NCBI RefSeq assembly: GCF_001677885.1 | Contig: NZ_LOCQ01000048.1 | Location: 1 to 64,000 of the forward strand | DNA length: 64,000 nt | Source: Janthinobacterium psychrotolerans | GTDB lineage: Bacteria; Pseudomonadota; Gammaproteobacteria; Burkholderiales; Burkholderiaceae_D | Reading direction: 5' to 3' | In this document: positions 46,810 through 57,322 of the stretch, in pieces | Layout of the letters: each line of letters starts with the position of its first letter | Position numbering within the stretch: the stretch's first letter is position 1 | Notes under the pieces: model-generated | The model's database searches: none | Told to the model about the DNA's origin: nothing | What the model saw: the letters and a program-made list of their open reading frames with translations, nothing else | Translations under genes and position numbers: made by a program

Positions 46810-48138
46810 TCAAGCCTTGGTCGCTTGCGGCGGGCGCAGCTTGACGAACAAGACCGCCACCGCGCCGCACAGCAGCAGCGCGCCGGCCAGGCGGATCACG
46901 TTTTCCGGGCGCCCGCCCAGCCAGCTGTGGTAGTACAGCGGCAGGGTGAAGATCTGGATAATCATCGGAATCACGATGAACATATTGAAAATGCCCATGT
47001 AGACCCCCGTGCGTTCGGGCGGGATGCAGCCGGCCAGCATGACGTAGGGATTGCCCATGATGCTGGCCCAGGCCAGGCCCACGCCCAGCATCGGAATGAA
47101 CAGCAGCGCCGGCGTGTGGATCAGCGGGATGCACAGCATGGCCACGCCGGCCGCGCACAGGCACAGGCTGTGCATGCGCCTGGGGCCGAAACGGCGCGTG
47201 AACGGCACCAGCGCAAAGGCGGCGATAAAGGCGACAAAATTATAAAAGGCGCCGACCTGCCCGTTCAGGAGGCCCGCATCGCGAAAGCCTTGCGAAGCGG
47301 GGTCGGACGTGTGGAAGATGGTGGCCGCCAGCGACAGCGCAATATACTGCCAGTAGCAGAACATGGCGTACCACTGGAACAGCTTGACAACGGCCAGCTG
47401 CTTCATGGTCGGCGGCATCTCGCGCAGCGCCGTGCCGATATCGCCCAAGGTATGGCGCCAGCCCGGCGCGCGGCTGCGGATGGCCGCCAGCTCGCTGGCC
47501 GTGAGCGGATTTTCGGGCGTGGTTTTCAGGGTCCACAGCACCGACGCGAGCGAAAACACGGCGCCGATCAGGAACGCCACGATGACGATATGCGGAATAT
47601 GGCTGGCGTTGACCGCATCCTTGTTCATGCCGAACAGGACCAGCAGCGACGGCGTCAGGTAGGCCAGGGTCTGCCCCAGCCCGGTGAACGCGCTTTGCGT
47701 GAGAAAACCCAGCGAGTGCTGTTTCGGATCGAGCTTGTCGCTGACAAAGGCGCGGTATGGCTCCATCGTCACGTTGTTGGCCGCGTCGAGTATCCACAGC
47801 AGGCTGGCGGCCATCCACAAGGTGGGGCTGAACGGCATGGCCAGGAGGCCCAGGCTGCACAGGATGGCGCCGATCAGGAAGTACGGCGTGCGCCGGCCCC
47901 AGCGCGTGACGGTGCGGTCGCTCATGGCGCCGATCAGCGGCTGGACGATCAGGCCCGTCATCGGGCCGGCCAGCCACAGGTAAGGCAGGCTGGCCTCGTC
48001 GGCGCCCAGGTAGGCATAGATCGGGCTCATGCTGCTTTGCTGCAGGCCAAAGCTGAACTGGATGCCGAAAAAGCCCACGTTCATGTTGATGATCTGCCAG
48101 AACGACAGGCGCGGACGGTAGCCTGTGGCGTGGCTCAT
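46810..48138 (-). CDS. MFS sugar transporter, SuxC-like (sucrose import)
   Basis: A 442-residue major facilitator with about 12 hydrophobic helices. [20 protein letters not shown] and [20 protein letters not shown] are typical of the sugar-porter branch that includes plant-type sucrose carriers and SuxC of Xanthomonas. [18 protein letters not shown] is the loop 2-3 motif. The start ATG overlaps the amylosucrase stop by 4 bp. It most likely carries sucrose across the inner membrane. The sugar is inferred from the locus. Confidence 0.85.
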   Translation of the reverse strand: MSHATGYRPRLSFWQIINMNVGFFGIQFSFGLQQSSMSPIYAYLGADEASLPYLWLAGPMTGLIVQPLIGAMSDRTVTRWGRRTPYFLIGAILCSLGLLAMPFSPTLWMAASLLWILDAANNVTMEPYRAFVSDKLDPKQHSLGFLTQSAFTGLGQTLAYLTPSLLVLFGMNKDAVNASHIPHIVIVAFLIGAVFSLASVLWTLKTTPENPLTASELAAIRSRAPGWRHTLGDIGTALREMPPTMKQLAVVKLFQWYAMFCYWQYIALSLAATIFHTSDPASQGFRDAGLLNGQVGAFYNFVAFIAAFALVPFTRRFGPRRMHSLCLCAAGVAMLCIPLIHTPALLFIPMLGVGLAWASIMGNPYVMLAGCIPPERTGVYMGIFNMFIVIPMIIQIFTLPLYYHSWLGGRPENVIRLAGALLLCGAVAVLFVKLRPPQATKA

Positions 48139-50003
48139 GACGCTTCCTGTTCCTGTTGCAGCCACAGCAACTGCCATGGCTGCAGGCCGATGCCGCCGGC
48201 CACGGTGCTGCCGTCGAGGCAGTTGCGCCACTCGCCGGGGGGCAGCAGGTACTGCTGGCCGGTGCCGCTGAAATTGCTCAAGCTCAGGAATCGCTCGCCG
48301 CGCAGCAGCGCCAGCACGGCCGGCGACTGCGCCGGCAGCAGCTGGCGTGGCGCGTCGGCCGCCAGCGCCGGCAGGCGCGCGCGCACCTCGACCAGCTGGC
48401 GCAGCGCCATGTACAGCCGGCCGCTGGCGCTTACGCCGTCGTGGCGCCAGTCCAGCAGGCTATCGTCAAACTCAGGGCGCTGCAGCCAGCGGCTGTCCAT
48501 CGCGCGGTCGGCCCGCTGCGTGTAGCTGTAGTCGTTGGTCATGCCCAGTTCATCGCCCATGTACAGCACCGGCAAGGCGCCAAAGCTCAGCGCCAGGCCG
48601 TGCAGCAGCAGCAGGCGGCGCAGCGCATATTCGTGCTCCACCACCGTCACCGCGCTTTCCAGGCCGGCCAGCGAAGCGGCCATGCCGTTGCTGCCATGGG
48701 CCTGGTCGGCGCTGCTGCTCTGGAAGGCGGCGCCGCGCGCATAACTGCCGGGCGCACCGGAATAGAAGCGCGCGATGCGCGCCAGCCGCGCTGGGCCATC
48801 AACACCAGCTTCGTGGAGCAGCACGTTCCAGCCGATATCGTCGTGGCAGCGCACATAGCTGAGCCAGCAGGCGGCCGGCGGCAGCGGCGGCGTGGCGGCG
48901 ACCACCTGGCGCAGCAGGTCGGTGTCCTGCTCGGCCAGCGCGCCCCAGCCGGCGGCCATCAGGCTGCTGTGATAGGCGATATGGCATTCGGGCGCCGCAT
49001 CGCTGCCGAAATACGCGGGCAGCTTGGGCGTGGGCACGATGGCTTCGGCCTTGAGCAGCACGCCGGGCGCGGCGATGGCGGCGATCGCGCGCAGCGCCTG
49101 CAGCAAGTGATGGGCCTCGGGCTGGTTCATGCAATCGCTGCCGTCGCGCTTCCACAAAAAGGCGGTGGAGTCGAGGCGGAATATCTCCACGCCCTTGTTG
49201 GCCAGACCCAGCATGGCGCCGGCCATGGCGGCGAACACGGCCGGATTGGCGTAGTTCAGGTCCCATTGATACGGGTAAAACGTGGTCCAGACCCAGCGCT
49301 GCAGTTCGGGCACGAAGGTGAAATTGCCGGGCGCCGCCTGCGGGAACACCTGGCCCACCGTGCGCTCGTAGCGGTCCGGCTGCACCCGGTCGGGAAAGGT
49401 ATGGAAAAACGCGCGCAGCTGCGCGTCGCCGGCCTTGGCGCCCAGCGCCCACGGATGGTCGTCGGCCACGTGGTTGAGGATCAGGTCCGAACACAGGCTG
49501 ATGCCGGCCGCGCGCAGCTGCGCCGTCAGGTCCAGCAGGTCGGCGTTGCTGCCCAGCTGAGGCTCGACCTGCTCGAAGCTGGCGACGGCAAAGCCGCCAT
49601 CGCTTTCGCCGGCGCGCGCCCGTAAAAACGGCAGCAGGTGCAGATAGGTCACGCCCAGTTCGCGCAGGTGCGCTATGCGCGCCGCCACGCCGCGCAAATT
49701 GCCGCCGAAGCGCTGCACATAGGTGCTGTAGCCGAGCATGGACTGGCTGGCAAACCAGCCTGGCTGCGCTTCGCGCGCGGCATCCTGGCGCAGCAGCTCG
49801 GGCGAGCGCGCCGCATGCAGGCGGCCGATGCTTTCCATCAGCTCGCCCAGCCAGGCCGTGAAACCGGCGCGCTGGCCGTACAAGGCGCCCAGGCGGTCGA
49901 GCAAAACGGCTTCCTGCCGCGCATAGCGGCGCGCGGCATCGTCGCGCAGCGGCGCAGGCAAGGGCGCCAGCAGGCGCGACAGGGGACTCGGTGTGACACT
50001 CAT
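48135..50003 (-). CDS. Amylosucrase-family enzyme (GH13), SuxB-like
   Basis: A 622-residue GH13 protein of the amylosucrase subfamily, which cleaves sucrose. Its helical N-terminal domain (about 1-80) is followed by the barrel. The catalytic triad is Asp278 (IFRLDSTAFLWK), Glu320 (LLKAEAIV) and Asp388 (VRCHDDIGWN), in line with Asp286, Glu328 and Asp393 of Neisseria amylosucrase. Such enzymes either polymerise glucose to an alpha-1,4-glucan or, as the sucrose hydrolase of Xanthomonas, simply hydrolyse; sequence alone does not decide. Fructose is released in both cases, and no fructokinase lies nearby. No signal peptide, so cytoplasmic. Confidence 0.92.
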   Translation of the reverse strand: MSVTPSPLSRLLAPLPAPLRDDAARRYARQEAVLLDRLGALYGQRAGFTAWLGELMESIGRLHAARSPELLRQDAAREAQPGWFASQSMLGYSTYVQRFGGNLRGVAARIAHLRELGVTYLHLLPFLRARAGESDGGFAVASFEQVEPQLGSNADLLDLTAQLRAAGISLCSDLILNHVADDHPWALGAKAGDAQLRAFFHTFPDRVQPDRYERTVGQVFPQAAPGNFTFVPELQRWVWTTFYPYQWDLNYANPAVFAAMAGAMLGLANKGVEIFRLDSTAFLWKRDGSDCMNQPEAHHLLQALRAIAAIAAPGVLLKAEAIVPTPKLPAYFGSDAAPECHIAYHSSLMAAGWGALAEQDTDLLRQVVAATPPLPPAACWLSYVRCHDDIGWNVLLHEAGVDGPARLARIARFYSGAPGSYARGAAFQSSSADQAHGSNGMAASLAGLESAVTVVEHEYALRRLLLLHGLALSFGALPVLYMGDELGMTNDYSYTQRADRAMDSRWLQRPEFDDSLLDWRHDGVSASGRLYMALRQLVEVRARLPALAADAPRQLLPAQSPAVLALLRGERFLSLSNFSGTGQQYLLPPGEWRNCLDGSTVAGGIGLQPWQLLWLQQEQEAS

Positions 50004-50022
50004 GAATTGCTATCCTTGCTGA

Positions 50023-52329
50023 TTAAAAGGCGTATTTCAGGCTGGCCTTGACGGCGCGCCCCGTGATCGAGCGCGCGGCATGGCCGTCGCCTTCGACTTC
50101 GGTGTAGCCGATCTTGTTGAACAGGTTGTTGGCCGTCAGCGACAGCTGCACTTGCGCCGTCAGCTGGTAGTTCAAAAAGGCGTTGACCACGTGGTAGGCC
50201 GGCAAGGTGATGGTGTGCGCATCGTCGCCCCAGGACTTGCCGGTGCCGACCAGGCTGGCGCCGAAGCTGGCCGGGCCCCAGTCATAGGTGGGCGCCAGCT
50301 GGTACACAAAGCGCGCCTGGCGCCGTGGCGTATTGCCGATCAGCGCCACGTCGGCGGCCGCCGTGCCGGTGATCTCGGCGTCGGTCAAGGTCAGGCCGCC
50401 GTTGATGCGGAAGTCGCCAGCGCTCCAGGCCGCTTCCAGTTCCACGCCCTTCGCTTCGTAATTGTTGGCCGTGCGCAGCTGGGTGGTCGCCTCGTAGTTG
50501 CTTTCTTTCGTCTTCGCCTGGAACACGGTGACAAAGGTGCTCAAGGGACCCTGGCGCCATTTCACGCCGCCTTCGAGCTGGCGCACGGTGTTGAGGGCCA
50601 CCGGCACGCTGCCATCCAAGGGCGTGCCGAACAGGATGCGGTCGGCGTTGAAGGCCACGCCTTCGCTGACGCGCGCAAACACGGCCAGGTTGGCCTGCAG
50701 CTTGTAGTTGGCGCCCAGCGAATACGAGGTGTGGCCCAGGGTGTAGTCGACCTGCTGCACCGTCGATGGCAGGTAGCGTTGCGCGCCGGTGGCCTGGTTG
50801 GCGCTGCCGCTGGCATGCTGGCGGTCGCGCCGCACGCCGCCGTCGAGGTTCAGCGCGCCGCTTTCCCAGGCCAGGTTCAGATAGGGCGAGGTGCTGCGGT
50901 AGTCCATGTCGACCAGGCGCGAGCAGCAGGCGCCGAACGCCGGACCGATCAAGCCGGGCGTGGCGCTGGCCGTTTGCAGCAGCGCCGGCTGGTCGCCCGT
51001 GGCCTGCATCAGGTATTCGTTGAAGTTCCAGGTCAGGCCCAGCTTTTGCTGCGACAGGTACAGGCCGGCGGTGGTGGTCAGCTTGCCGCTGTCGAGCATG
51101 AAGGTCCTGGCCAGCTTGGTGTCGCTCAGGGTATTGCTGGCGTCGTCGATATTGGTGTTGAACACCACGGCGGAGAACGCGCGCCCCGCATACGGCTGGC
51201 CCTGCTTGGGACCGGTGGCGAAGACATAGTTGCCGACGCTGCCGTTATTCGACGGAAACACGCCGATAAAGCGGCCCGCATTGTCGGCATAGCGGAAGTT
51301 TTCGCTCACGCTCCAGCCCTGGCCCAGCTTGAACGACGCCTCCAGGCCGACGGTGTCGCTTTTCACGCGCAGGCCGTCGTTGACGCGGGTGTCGACGCGC
51401 TGGTTGCTGCCGTTCAAGACCGCGTCGCGCACCCAGTACGGCGAATAAAAACTGGCCTTGCGCGGGTCGATGCCGGCGATCGCCGAAATCGAACCATTGT
51501 TGACCTGCACCGGCACCGGCAAGGCCGTCGGCGACTGGTCGTCGAGGTGCTTGAACGACAGGCGCACGAAGCCGCTGTCGAATTCATGCGTGAGATTGCC
51601 GCGGATCTGGCCGCCTTTTTCGCTGTTCACGCCGCTGTGGCGGATGCCTTCGCCGCTGCGATACGAGCCGCCGATAAAGAAGCGCGTGCGCGCGGAAACC
51701 GGCGCGCCGTAGTCAAAATCGACGCGCGTCTGGTCGTAGCCCAGGCCACGGCTGAGCGCGATGCTGCCGCCTTTTTCCTTGCCGTTCTTGCTGATGAAAT
51801 TGATGATGCCGCCCGGCGAGTTGGTGGCCAGGGTCGAGGCCGAACCGCCGCGCACCACCTCCAGGTGGTCGAGCGTGGAATCGATCTTGACGAAGCTGTC
51901 GGGGGTGGTGAAGTTGAAGTCGCCAAACTGCAGCACCGGCAGGCCGTCTTCCTGGATCTGCACATAGCGCGCGCCGCCGGCCGAGATCGGCAAGCCGCGC
52001 ACGGTGATGTTGGCATTGCCCTCGCCGCCCGACGATTCGGCGCGCAGGCCCGGCACCGAGCGCAGCAGTTCGGCGGCGCTGGTGGGCGCGTTGTTGAGGA
52101 TGGTGTCGAGTTCCATGCTGCTGACTGAGTTGCTCGATTTCATTTTCGACGTGCCGCCGGTGGTGCCGGTGACCACGATGCGTTCGAGTTTCAGGCCATC
52201 GCTGGCGGCGGAAGTGTCGGCGGACGGGGTGGCCGATGGGTCTTGCTGCGCATGGGCGGCGCCCAGTTGCAACATCGCCAGGGTGACGGCCGCGGCCATG
52301 CGGCCACGTTGGGCAATACGTGTGTTCAT
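50023..52329 (-). CDS. TonB-dependent receptor, SuxA-like (sucrose uptake)
   Basis: A 768-residue outer membrane receptor. The signal peptide (about 1-28) ends at GAAHA-QQ. A TonB box-like LERIVVTGT precedes the plug (AAELLRSVPGLRAESSG and GGSASTLATNSPGGIINFIS), and the barrel ends in a C-terminal Phe (KASLKYAF). GGAG lies 6 bp before the ATG. Its place with an amylosucrase, an MFS carrier and a LacI regulator suggests it imports sucrose, like SuxA of Xanthomonas, rather than a siderophore. No Fur box precedes it. Confidence 0.9.
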   Translation of the reverse strand: MNTRIAQRGRMAAAVTLAMLQLGAAHAQQDPSATPSADTSAASDGLKLERIVVTGTTGGTSKMKSSNSVSSMELDTILNNAPTSAAELLRSVPGLRAESSGGEGNANITVRGLPISAGGARYVQIQEDGLPVLQFGDFNFTTPDSFVKIDSTLDHLEVVRGGSASTLATNSPGGIINFISKNGKEKGGSIALSRGLGYDQTRVDFDYGAPVSARTRFFIGGSYRSGEGIRHSGVNSEKGGQIRGNLTHEFDSGFVRLSFKHLDDQSPTALPVPVQVNNGSISAIAGIDPRKASFYSPYWVRDAVLNGSNQRVDTRVNDGLRVKSDTVGLEASFKLGQGWSVSENFRYADNAGRFIGVFPSNNGSVGNYVFATGPKQGQPYAGRAFSAVVFNTNIDDASNTLSDTKLARTFMLDSGKLTTTAGLYLSQQKLGLTWNFNEYLMQATGDQPALLQTASATPGLIGPAFGACCSRLVDMDYRSTSPYLNLAWESGALNLDGGVRRDRQHASGSANQATGAQRYLPSTVQQVDYTLGHTSYSLGANYKLQANLAVFARVSEGVAFNADRILFGTPLDGSVPVALNTVRQLEGGVKWRQGPLSTFVTVFQAKTKESNYEATTQLRTANNYEAKGVELEAAWSAGDFRINGGLTLTDAEITGTAAADVALIGNTPRRQARFVYQLAPTYDWGPASFGASLVGTGKSWGDDAHTITLPAYHVVNAFLNYQLTAQVQLSLTANNLFNKIGYTEVEGDGHAARSITGRAVKASLKYAF

Positions 52330-52378
52330 CGTTGTCTCCAATATTTTTATACCGCCACGTCGAGGTGGCCGATACGCC

Positions 52379-52418
52379 ATTATTGAACGGATAAGAATTT
52401 ATTGCAATCGATTGCAAT
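52379..52418 (-). promoter_or_regulatory. Sucrose operon promoter with LacI-type operator O1
   Basis: ATTGCAATCGATTGCAAT (52401-52418) is a perfect 18-bp palindrome with the central CG of LacI-family operators. On the minus strand, TTGCAA (52402-52407) inside it and AATAAT (52379-52384) are 17 bp apart. Bound repressor would cover the -35 of the receptor-enzyme-carrier operon. Confidence 0.65.
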
Positions 52419-52559
52419 AGAGCGCTGCAACATGGAAATTGTGTTGTTTTCCCAGCACAAAACGTGGAATCCACAGAATGAAATGGCGAATCATGCGGTG
52501 TACAGCGGGGATTTTCATATTGCGGCGCAACATGAAAAGTGTGTGGTTTTCAGACTTTT

Positions 52560-52575
52560 TTGCAATCGGTTGCAA
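52560..52575. promoter_or_regulatory. LacI-type operator O2
   Basis: TTGCAATCGGTTGCAA is the same motif as O1 with one mismatch in the dyad. Its centre is 158 bp from that of O1, close to 15 helical turns, so the two could support a repression loop. Confidence 0.6.
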
Positions 52576-52593
52576 CGCAAAGAAAAGCGGCCA

Positions 52594-53622
52594 TCAGGCG
52601 GCCGAGGCGCGCACCACCAGCTCGGTCGGCAATTGCTGTGACGGCGAAGGCGCGCCATCGACCAGCGCCAGCAGCGAGGTCACCAGGGCGCGGCCGGCGG
52701 CGCGGATCGGCTGGCGCACGGTGGTCAAAGGCGGATGGAAATACGAGGCCAGTTCGATATCGTCGTAGCCGACCACGGCCACCTGTTGCGGCACGGCGAT
52801 GCCGCGCGCGCGCAAGGCGCTGATGGCGCTCATGGCCAGCAGGTCGCTGCAGGCAAAGATGGCGTCGAAAGATGTGTGGCGATCGAGCAATTCCTCGACG
52901 TCGGCCGCGCCCACCTGCGGCAAAAACGAGCCGGCCACATACAGTTGCGGGTCGGGCTCAAGGCCGTGCGCGGCCAGCGCCTGGGCATAACCTTGCTGGC
53001 GCTGCGCCACTTCGGGCAGCCTGGCGTCGCCAAAAAAGGCGATGCGCCGGCGCCCCGCCGCCAGCAGGTGTTCGGTGGCCAGGCGGCCGCCGGCGATATT
53101 GTCGCCGCCGACGGTGCAATACAGCTGCTGCGGCAATTGCGCGCCCCACACCACGATCGGCACCTGGCGCGCGGCCAGCTGGTTCAGCTGCTCGTGGTGG
53201 CGCCACTGGCCGATCAGGATAATGCCGATCACGCGGCCGCTGTCGAAGGACTGCGCGGCGGCGTCCAGGGTTTCGGCGTCGACGCGCGAAATGAGCATAT
53301 CGAAGCCCTGCTCCGTCAGCGCATCGGCCAGGCTGCCCAGCATGCCGAGAAAAAACGGGTCGGACAGGTGCTGGCGCGTGGCCGCGTCATACGGCACCAC
53401 CACGCCCACCGTGCGGTTCTGTTTCAGGCGCAGGTTCTGCGCGCCGATATTGATGGAATACTTGAGCGAGCGCGCCAGTTCGATCACGCGCGTGCGGGTT
53501 TCCTCATTGACCAGCGGACTGCCGCTCAGGGCGCGTGATACGGTCGAGGTCGAGACACCGGCCAGGCGCGCGATATCGGCCATTTGCAGCCGCTGCTGGG
53601 CCTTGGTGTCGCCGCCGCTCAT
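52594..53622 (-). CDS. LacI-family repressor, SuxR-like
   Basis: A 342-residue LacI-type regulator. The helix-turn-helix MADIARLAGVSTSTVSRALS (about 14-33) with the hinge region is followed by the sugar-binding core (VGVVVPYDAATRQHLSDPFF). Its recognition helix fits the TTGCAATCGATTGCAA-type operators just downstream. The start is the ATG before SGGDTKAQQ, overlapping the GST stop by 4 bp. It probably represses the receptor-amylosucrase-MFS operon and is released by sucrose or a product. The inducer is inferred. Confidence 0.9.
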   Translation of the reverse strand: MSGGDTKAQQRLQMADIARLAGVSTSTVSRALSGSPLVNEETRTRVIELARSLKYSINIGAQNLRLKQNRTVGVVVPYDAATRQHLSDPFFLGMLGSLADALTEQGFDMLISRVDAETLDAAAQSFDSGRVIGIILIGQWRHHEQLNQLAARQVPIVVWGAQLPQQLYCTVGGDNIAGGRLATEHLLAAGRRRIAFFGDARLPEVAQRQQGYAQALAAHGLEPDPQLYVAGSFLPQVGAADVEELLDRHTSFDAIFACSDLLAMSAISALRARGIAVPQQVAVVGYDDIELASYFHPPLTTVRQPIRAAGRALVTSLLALVDGAPSPSQQLPTELVVRASAA

Positions 53623-54233
53623 TGCGGCACGGTATCCTTGAACGAGGGGCGTTCGGACAATTTGTCGAACAGGCGCGCCAGCGCCGGGTGAGCGCCGCGC
53701 CAGTCGATCTCGGGGAAGCGGAAGCTGAGCCAGCCCAGCGCGCAGCCGACCGCCACGTCGGCCAGCGTGTAGCTCTTGCCGGCGCAATAGACGCTCTCGC
53801 CCAGGCGCGCGTCGAGCGCGGCCAGGCCACGCGTGACCTTGTCGTGCTGGCGCGCGATCCACGCTTCGCTTTGCTGTTCCGGCGGACGCTGGGTCCGCTC
53901 CAGGCGCATCAGCACGCCGGCGTCGAGGATGCCGTCAGCCAGCGCTTCCCAGTTCTTGATATCGGCCCGCTCGCGGCCATTGCCGCCGGCCGGCAGCAGC
54001 TTGCACACGGGCGTGAGCGTGTCGAGATATTCGACGATCACGCGCGAATCGACCAGCGTGCTGCCATCTTCCATCACCAGGCAAGGTACCTTGCCCAGCG
54101 GATTGGCTTCGGCGATGCGCGTTTCGGGCACCCAGACGTTTTCCAGCTCGAAAGCATAGTCGAGCTTTTTCTCGGCCAGCACGATGCGGACTTTGCGGAC
54201 ATACGGGCTGGCAAGGGAACCGATCAGTTTCAT
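53619..54233 (-). CDS. Glutathione S-transferase family protein (YibF-like)
   Basis: A 204-residue GST. MKLIGSLASPYVRKVRIVLA has the Ser at the position expected for glutathione activation. NPLGKVPCLVMEDGSTLVDS holds the cis-Pro and the DS motif, and YTLADVAVGCALGWL is in the helical domain. A GTG two codons upstream is an alternative start. It overlaps the LacI gene by 4 bp, so the repressor depends on this transcript. The link between a GST and sucrose control is probably accidental. E. coli YibF is a similar protein without a defined substrate. Confidence 0.87.
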   Translation of the reverse strand: MKLIGSLASPYVRKVRIVLAEKKLDYAFELENVWVPETRIAEANPLGKVPCLVMEDGSTLVDSRVIVEYLDTLTPVCKLLPAGGNGRERADIKNWEALADGILDAGVLMRLERTQRPPEQQSEAWIARQHDKVTRGLAALDARLGESVYCAGKSYTLADVAVGCALGWLSFRFPEIDWRGAHPALARLFDKLSERPSFKDTVPQ

Positions 54234-54482
54234 GGACACTTCAAAGTAAACGAGGTGCTATCAGTATAGCATCGGCGCCACCGGCATTTGGCAGCAAGCG
54301 GCATGCCTGTTGACCAGTGTGGTGGCCATGCCGCATTCGGCGCGCCGGCCGGCCGCCGGCGGCAAAAGCGCGGCCAGCAGTGGTAAAATCGCTGTTTTCC
54401 CGTGGCGCCTCCCCTCTGCCAGCGCGTGTCCCGCGCGCCCGCATACGCTTGCCTGCGCGCCACGCGCCCACCGTTTCATTAA

Positions 54483-55877
<1,395 letters not shown>

Positions 55878-55918
55878 GCACCGAACATCCGCACCTGCCT
55901 GCAGCTGCGTTCTACCTC

Positions 55919-55963
55919 CCGCGGGGCGGCCGGCAAACAAATGCCGCCCGCCCCGCGGTTTTT
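55919..55963 (+). terminator. Intrinsic terminator after purB
   Basis: CCGCGGGGCGG at 55919 onward pairs with the GC-rich right arm 55943-55958 (15 of 16 pairs), followed by five T. Confidence 0.85.
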
Positions 55964-56070
55964 ACGGCTGTCTTTCTTGTAGAATCAGCAGCGCCCCAGC
56001 GCACTTTGTTTTTCTTTGGTATATTAGGCCGCATTAGTCCTAACACGTACTACTTTCAAGAAAGCCATCG

Positions 56071-56595
56071 ATGCACCGCTACACCACTACCGCCATCATC
56101 CTGCACTGGCTGACCGCCCTGCTTATTATCAGCGCCTTCATCATGGGCCTGGTCATGGTCGATATCCCGGGCCTGACCCCCACCAAGCTCAAATACTTTT
56201 CCTGGCATAAATGGCTGGGCGTGACGGTGCTGGCGATTGCCGCCATCCGCCTGCTATGGCGCAAAGCCAATGTGCCGCCACCGCATCCGGCCAGCATGGT
56301 TGCCTGGCAAAAAAAGGCGGCCGACGCCATGCACGTGCTGCTGTATATCCTGATCTTTGCGGTGCCCGTTTCCGGCTATTTCTATACGCTGGCCGCCGGC
56401 GTGCCGGTGGTCTACCTGGGCCTGTTCCAGCTGCCCGTCATCATGGCCCCGAATCCCGAGCTTAAGCCGCTCTTAAAAGACATTCACTATGTTCTGAACA
56501 TGACAATGGCCGCGGCCGTTGCCGCCCATGTACTGGCGGCGCTCAAGCACCAGTTTATCGACAAGGATGGCGTCCTCAAACGCATGCTGCCGTGA
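56071..56595 (+). CDS. Cytochrome b561
   Basis: A 174-residue di-haem membrane protein. Four hydrophobic helices are visible; candidate haem ligands are His12 (ILHWLTALLI), His46 (FSWHKWLGVTV), His88 (ADAMHVLLYIL) and a His in MAAAVAAHVLAALKH. It would pass electrons between the quinone pool and a periplasmic or membrane partner. It is followed by two yceI genes, as E. coli yceJ is followed by yceI. Confidence 0.93.
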   Translation: MHRYTTTAIILHWLTALLIISAFIMGLVMVDIPGLTPTKLKYFSWHKWLGVTVLAIAAIRLLWRKANVPPPHPASMVAWQKKAADAMHVLLYILIFAVPVSGYFYTLAAGVPVVYLGLFQLPVIMAPNPELKPLLKDIHYVLNMTMAAAVAAHVLAALKHQFIDKDGVLKRMLP

Positions 56596-56634
56596 TCGCG
56601 CAACTCCCTTTACTGAACCACCAGGAAAAATAAA

Positions 56635-57189
56635 ATGAAAACCACCCAACGCATTGTTCTTGCCTCCCTGCTGGGCCTGTCCGTGGCCGCCACCGCCGCC
56701 ACCCTGCTCAAAACCGACCCTGCCAAGTCGAGCGTGTCGGCTGTCTTCAAGCAGATGAATGTGCCGGTCGAAGCGAAATTCAAAAAATTCAATATCGCCA
56801 TCGACTACAACCCGGCCACCCCGGACGCCTCGAAAGCCACGGTGGAAATCGACACCGCCAGCATCGACATTGGCGACCCGGAATACAACAAGGAAGTGGC
56901 GAAGAAAGAATGGTTCAACGCCGCCCAGTATCCGAAAGCAACGTTTGTCTCAAGCGGCATCAAGGCGGCCGGCGCCGGCAAGCTGACGGTCACCGGCAAG
57001 CTCAACATCAAGGGCAAGGCCACCGACGTGACCTTCCCGCTGACGGTAAAATCGGAAGGCGGCAAGTACACGTTTGACGGCGCCCTGCCGATCAAGCGCC
57101 TGACCTACAATATCGGCGAAGGCGAGTGGAAAGACACCAGCATGGTGGCGGATGAGGTCACCATCAAATTCCACGTCGCAGCCCAGTAA
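56635..57189 (+). CDS. YceI-family periplasmic protein, first copy
   Basis: A 184-residue lipocalin-like protein with a signal peptide (MKTTQRIVLASLLGLSVAAT-ATA). The YceI domain has SSVSAVFKQMNVPVEAKFKK, then FNAAQYPKATFVSSGIK and LTVTGKLNIKGKATDVTFPL. Relatives bind polyisoprenoids such as ubiquinone-8. It follows the cytochrome b561 gene by 39 bp. The stop codon lies at the end of a family 2 repeat, which separates it from its paralogue. Confidence 0.92.
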   Translation: MKTTQRIVLASLLGLSVAATAATLLKTDPAKSSVSAVFKQMNVPVEAKFKKFNIAIDYNPATPDASKATVEIDTASIDIGDPEYNKEVAKKEWFNAAQYPKATFVSSGIKAAGAGKLTVTGKLNIKGKATDVTFPLTVKSEGGKYTFDGALPIKRLTYNIGEGEWKDTSMVADEVTIKFHVAAQ

Positions 57190-57287
57190 CACCTGAGAAA
57201 ACGTCCAGGACTGCGTTGCTCTTGCCTAGTCGTGCTATTCGCACTGCCTTCGGCAAGGCGCCTTGTCCTGAACGTTTTTCAGGCGTT
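57188..57287. repeat. Long imperfect inverted repeat, family 2 copy C (100 bp)
   Basis: ACCTGAGAAAACGTCCAGGAC at the left is mirrored by GTCCTGAACGTTTTTCAGG at the right. Its reverse complement aligns along the full length with copy B. The left end includes the stop codon of the first yceI gene. It lies within a same-strand gene series, unlike copies A and B. Confidence 0.75.
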
Positions 57288-57322
57288 ATTCACTCAGATC
57301 AACCCCAACCCCTAGGATATTG

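Noticed and set aside
46543-48525. 660-codon plus-strand frame
   Set aside because: It runs from a shifted frame of bfr through a strong bidirectional terminator and antisense to the MFS and amylosucrase genes.
50080-52128. 682-codon plus-strand frame
   Set aside because: Antisense to the TonB-dependent receptor. It is rich in His, Gln, Ala and Arg, with no fold, as usual for shadows of high G+C genes.
50023-52329. Siderophore receptor role for the TonB-dependent receptor
   Set aside because: It is close to iron genes, but there is no Fur box. Two LacI operators precede it, and it is cotranscribed with an amylosucrase-type enzyme and a sugar carrier.
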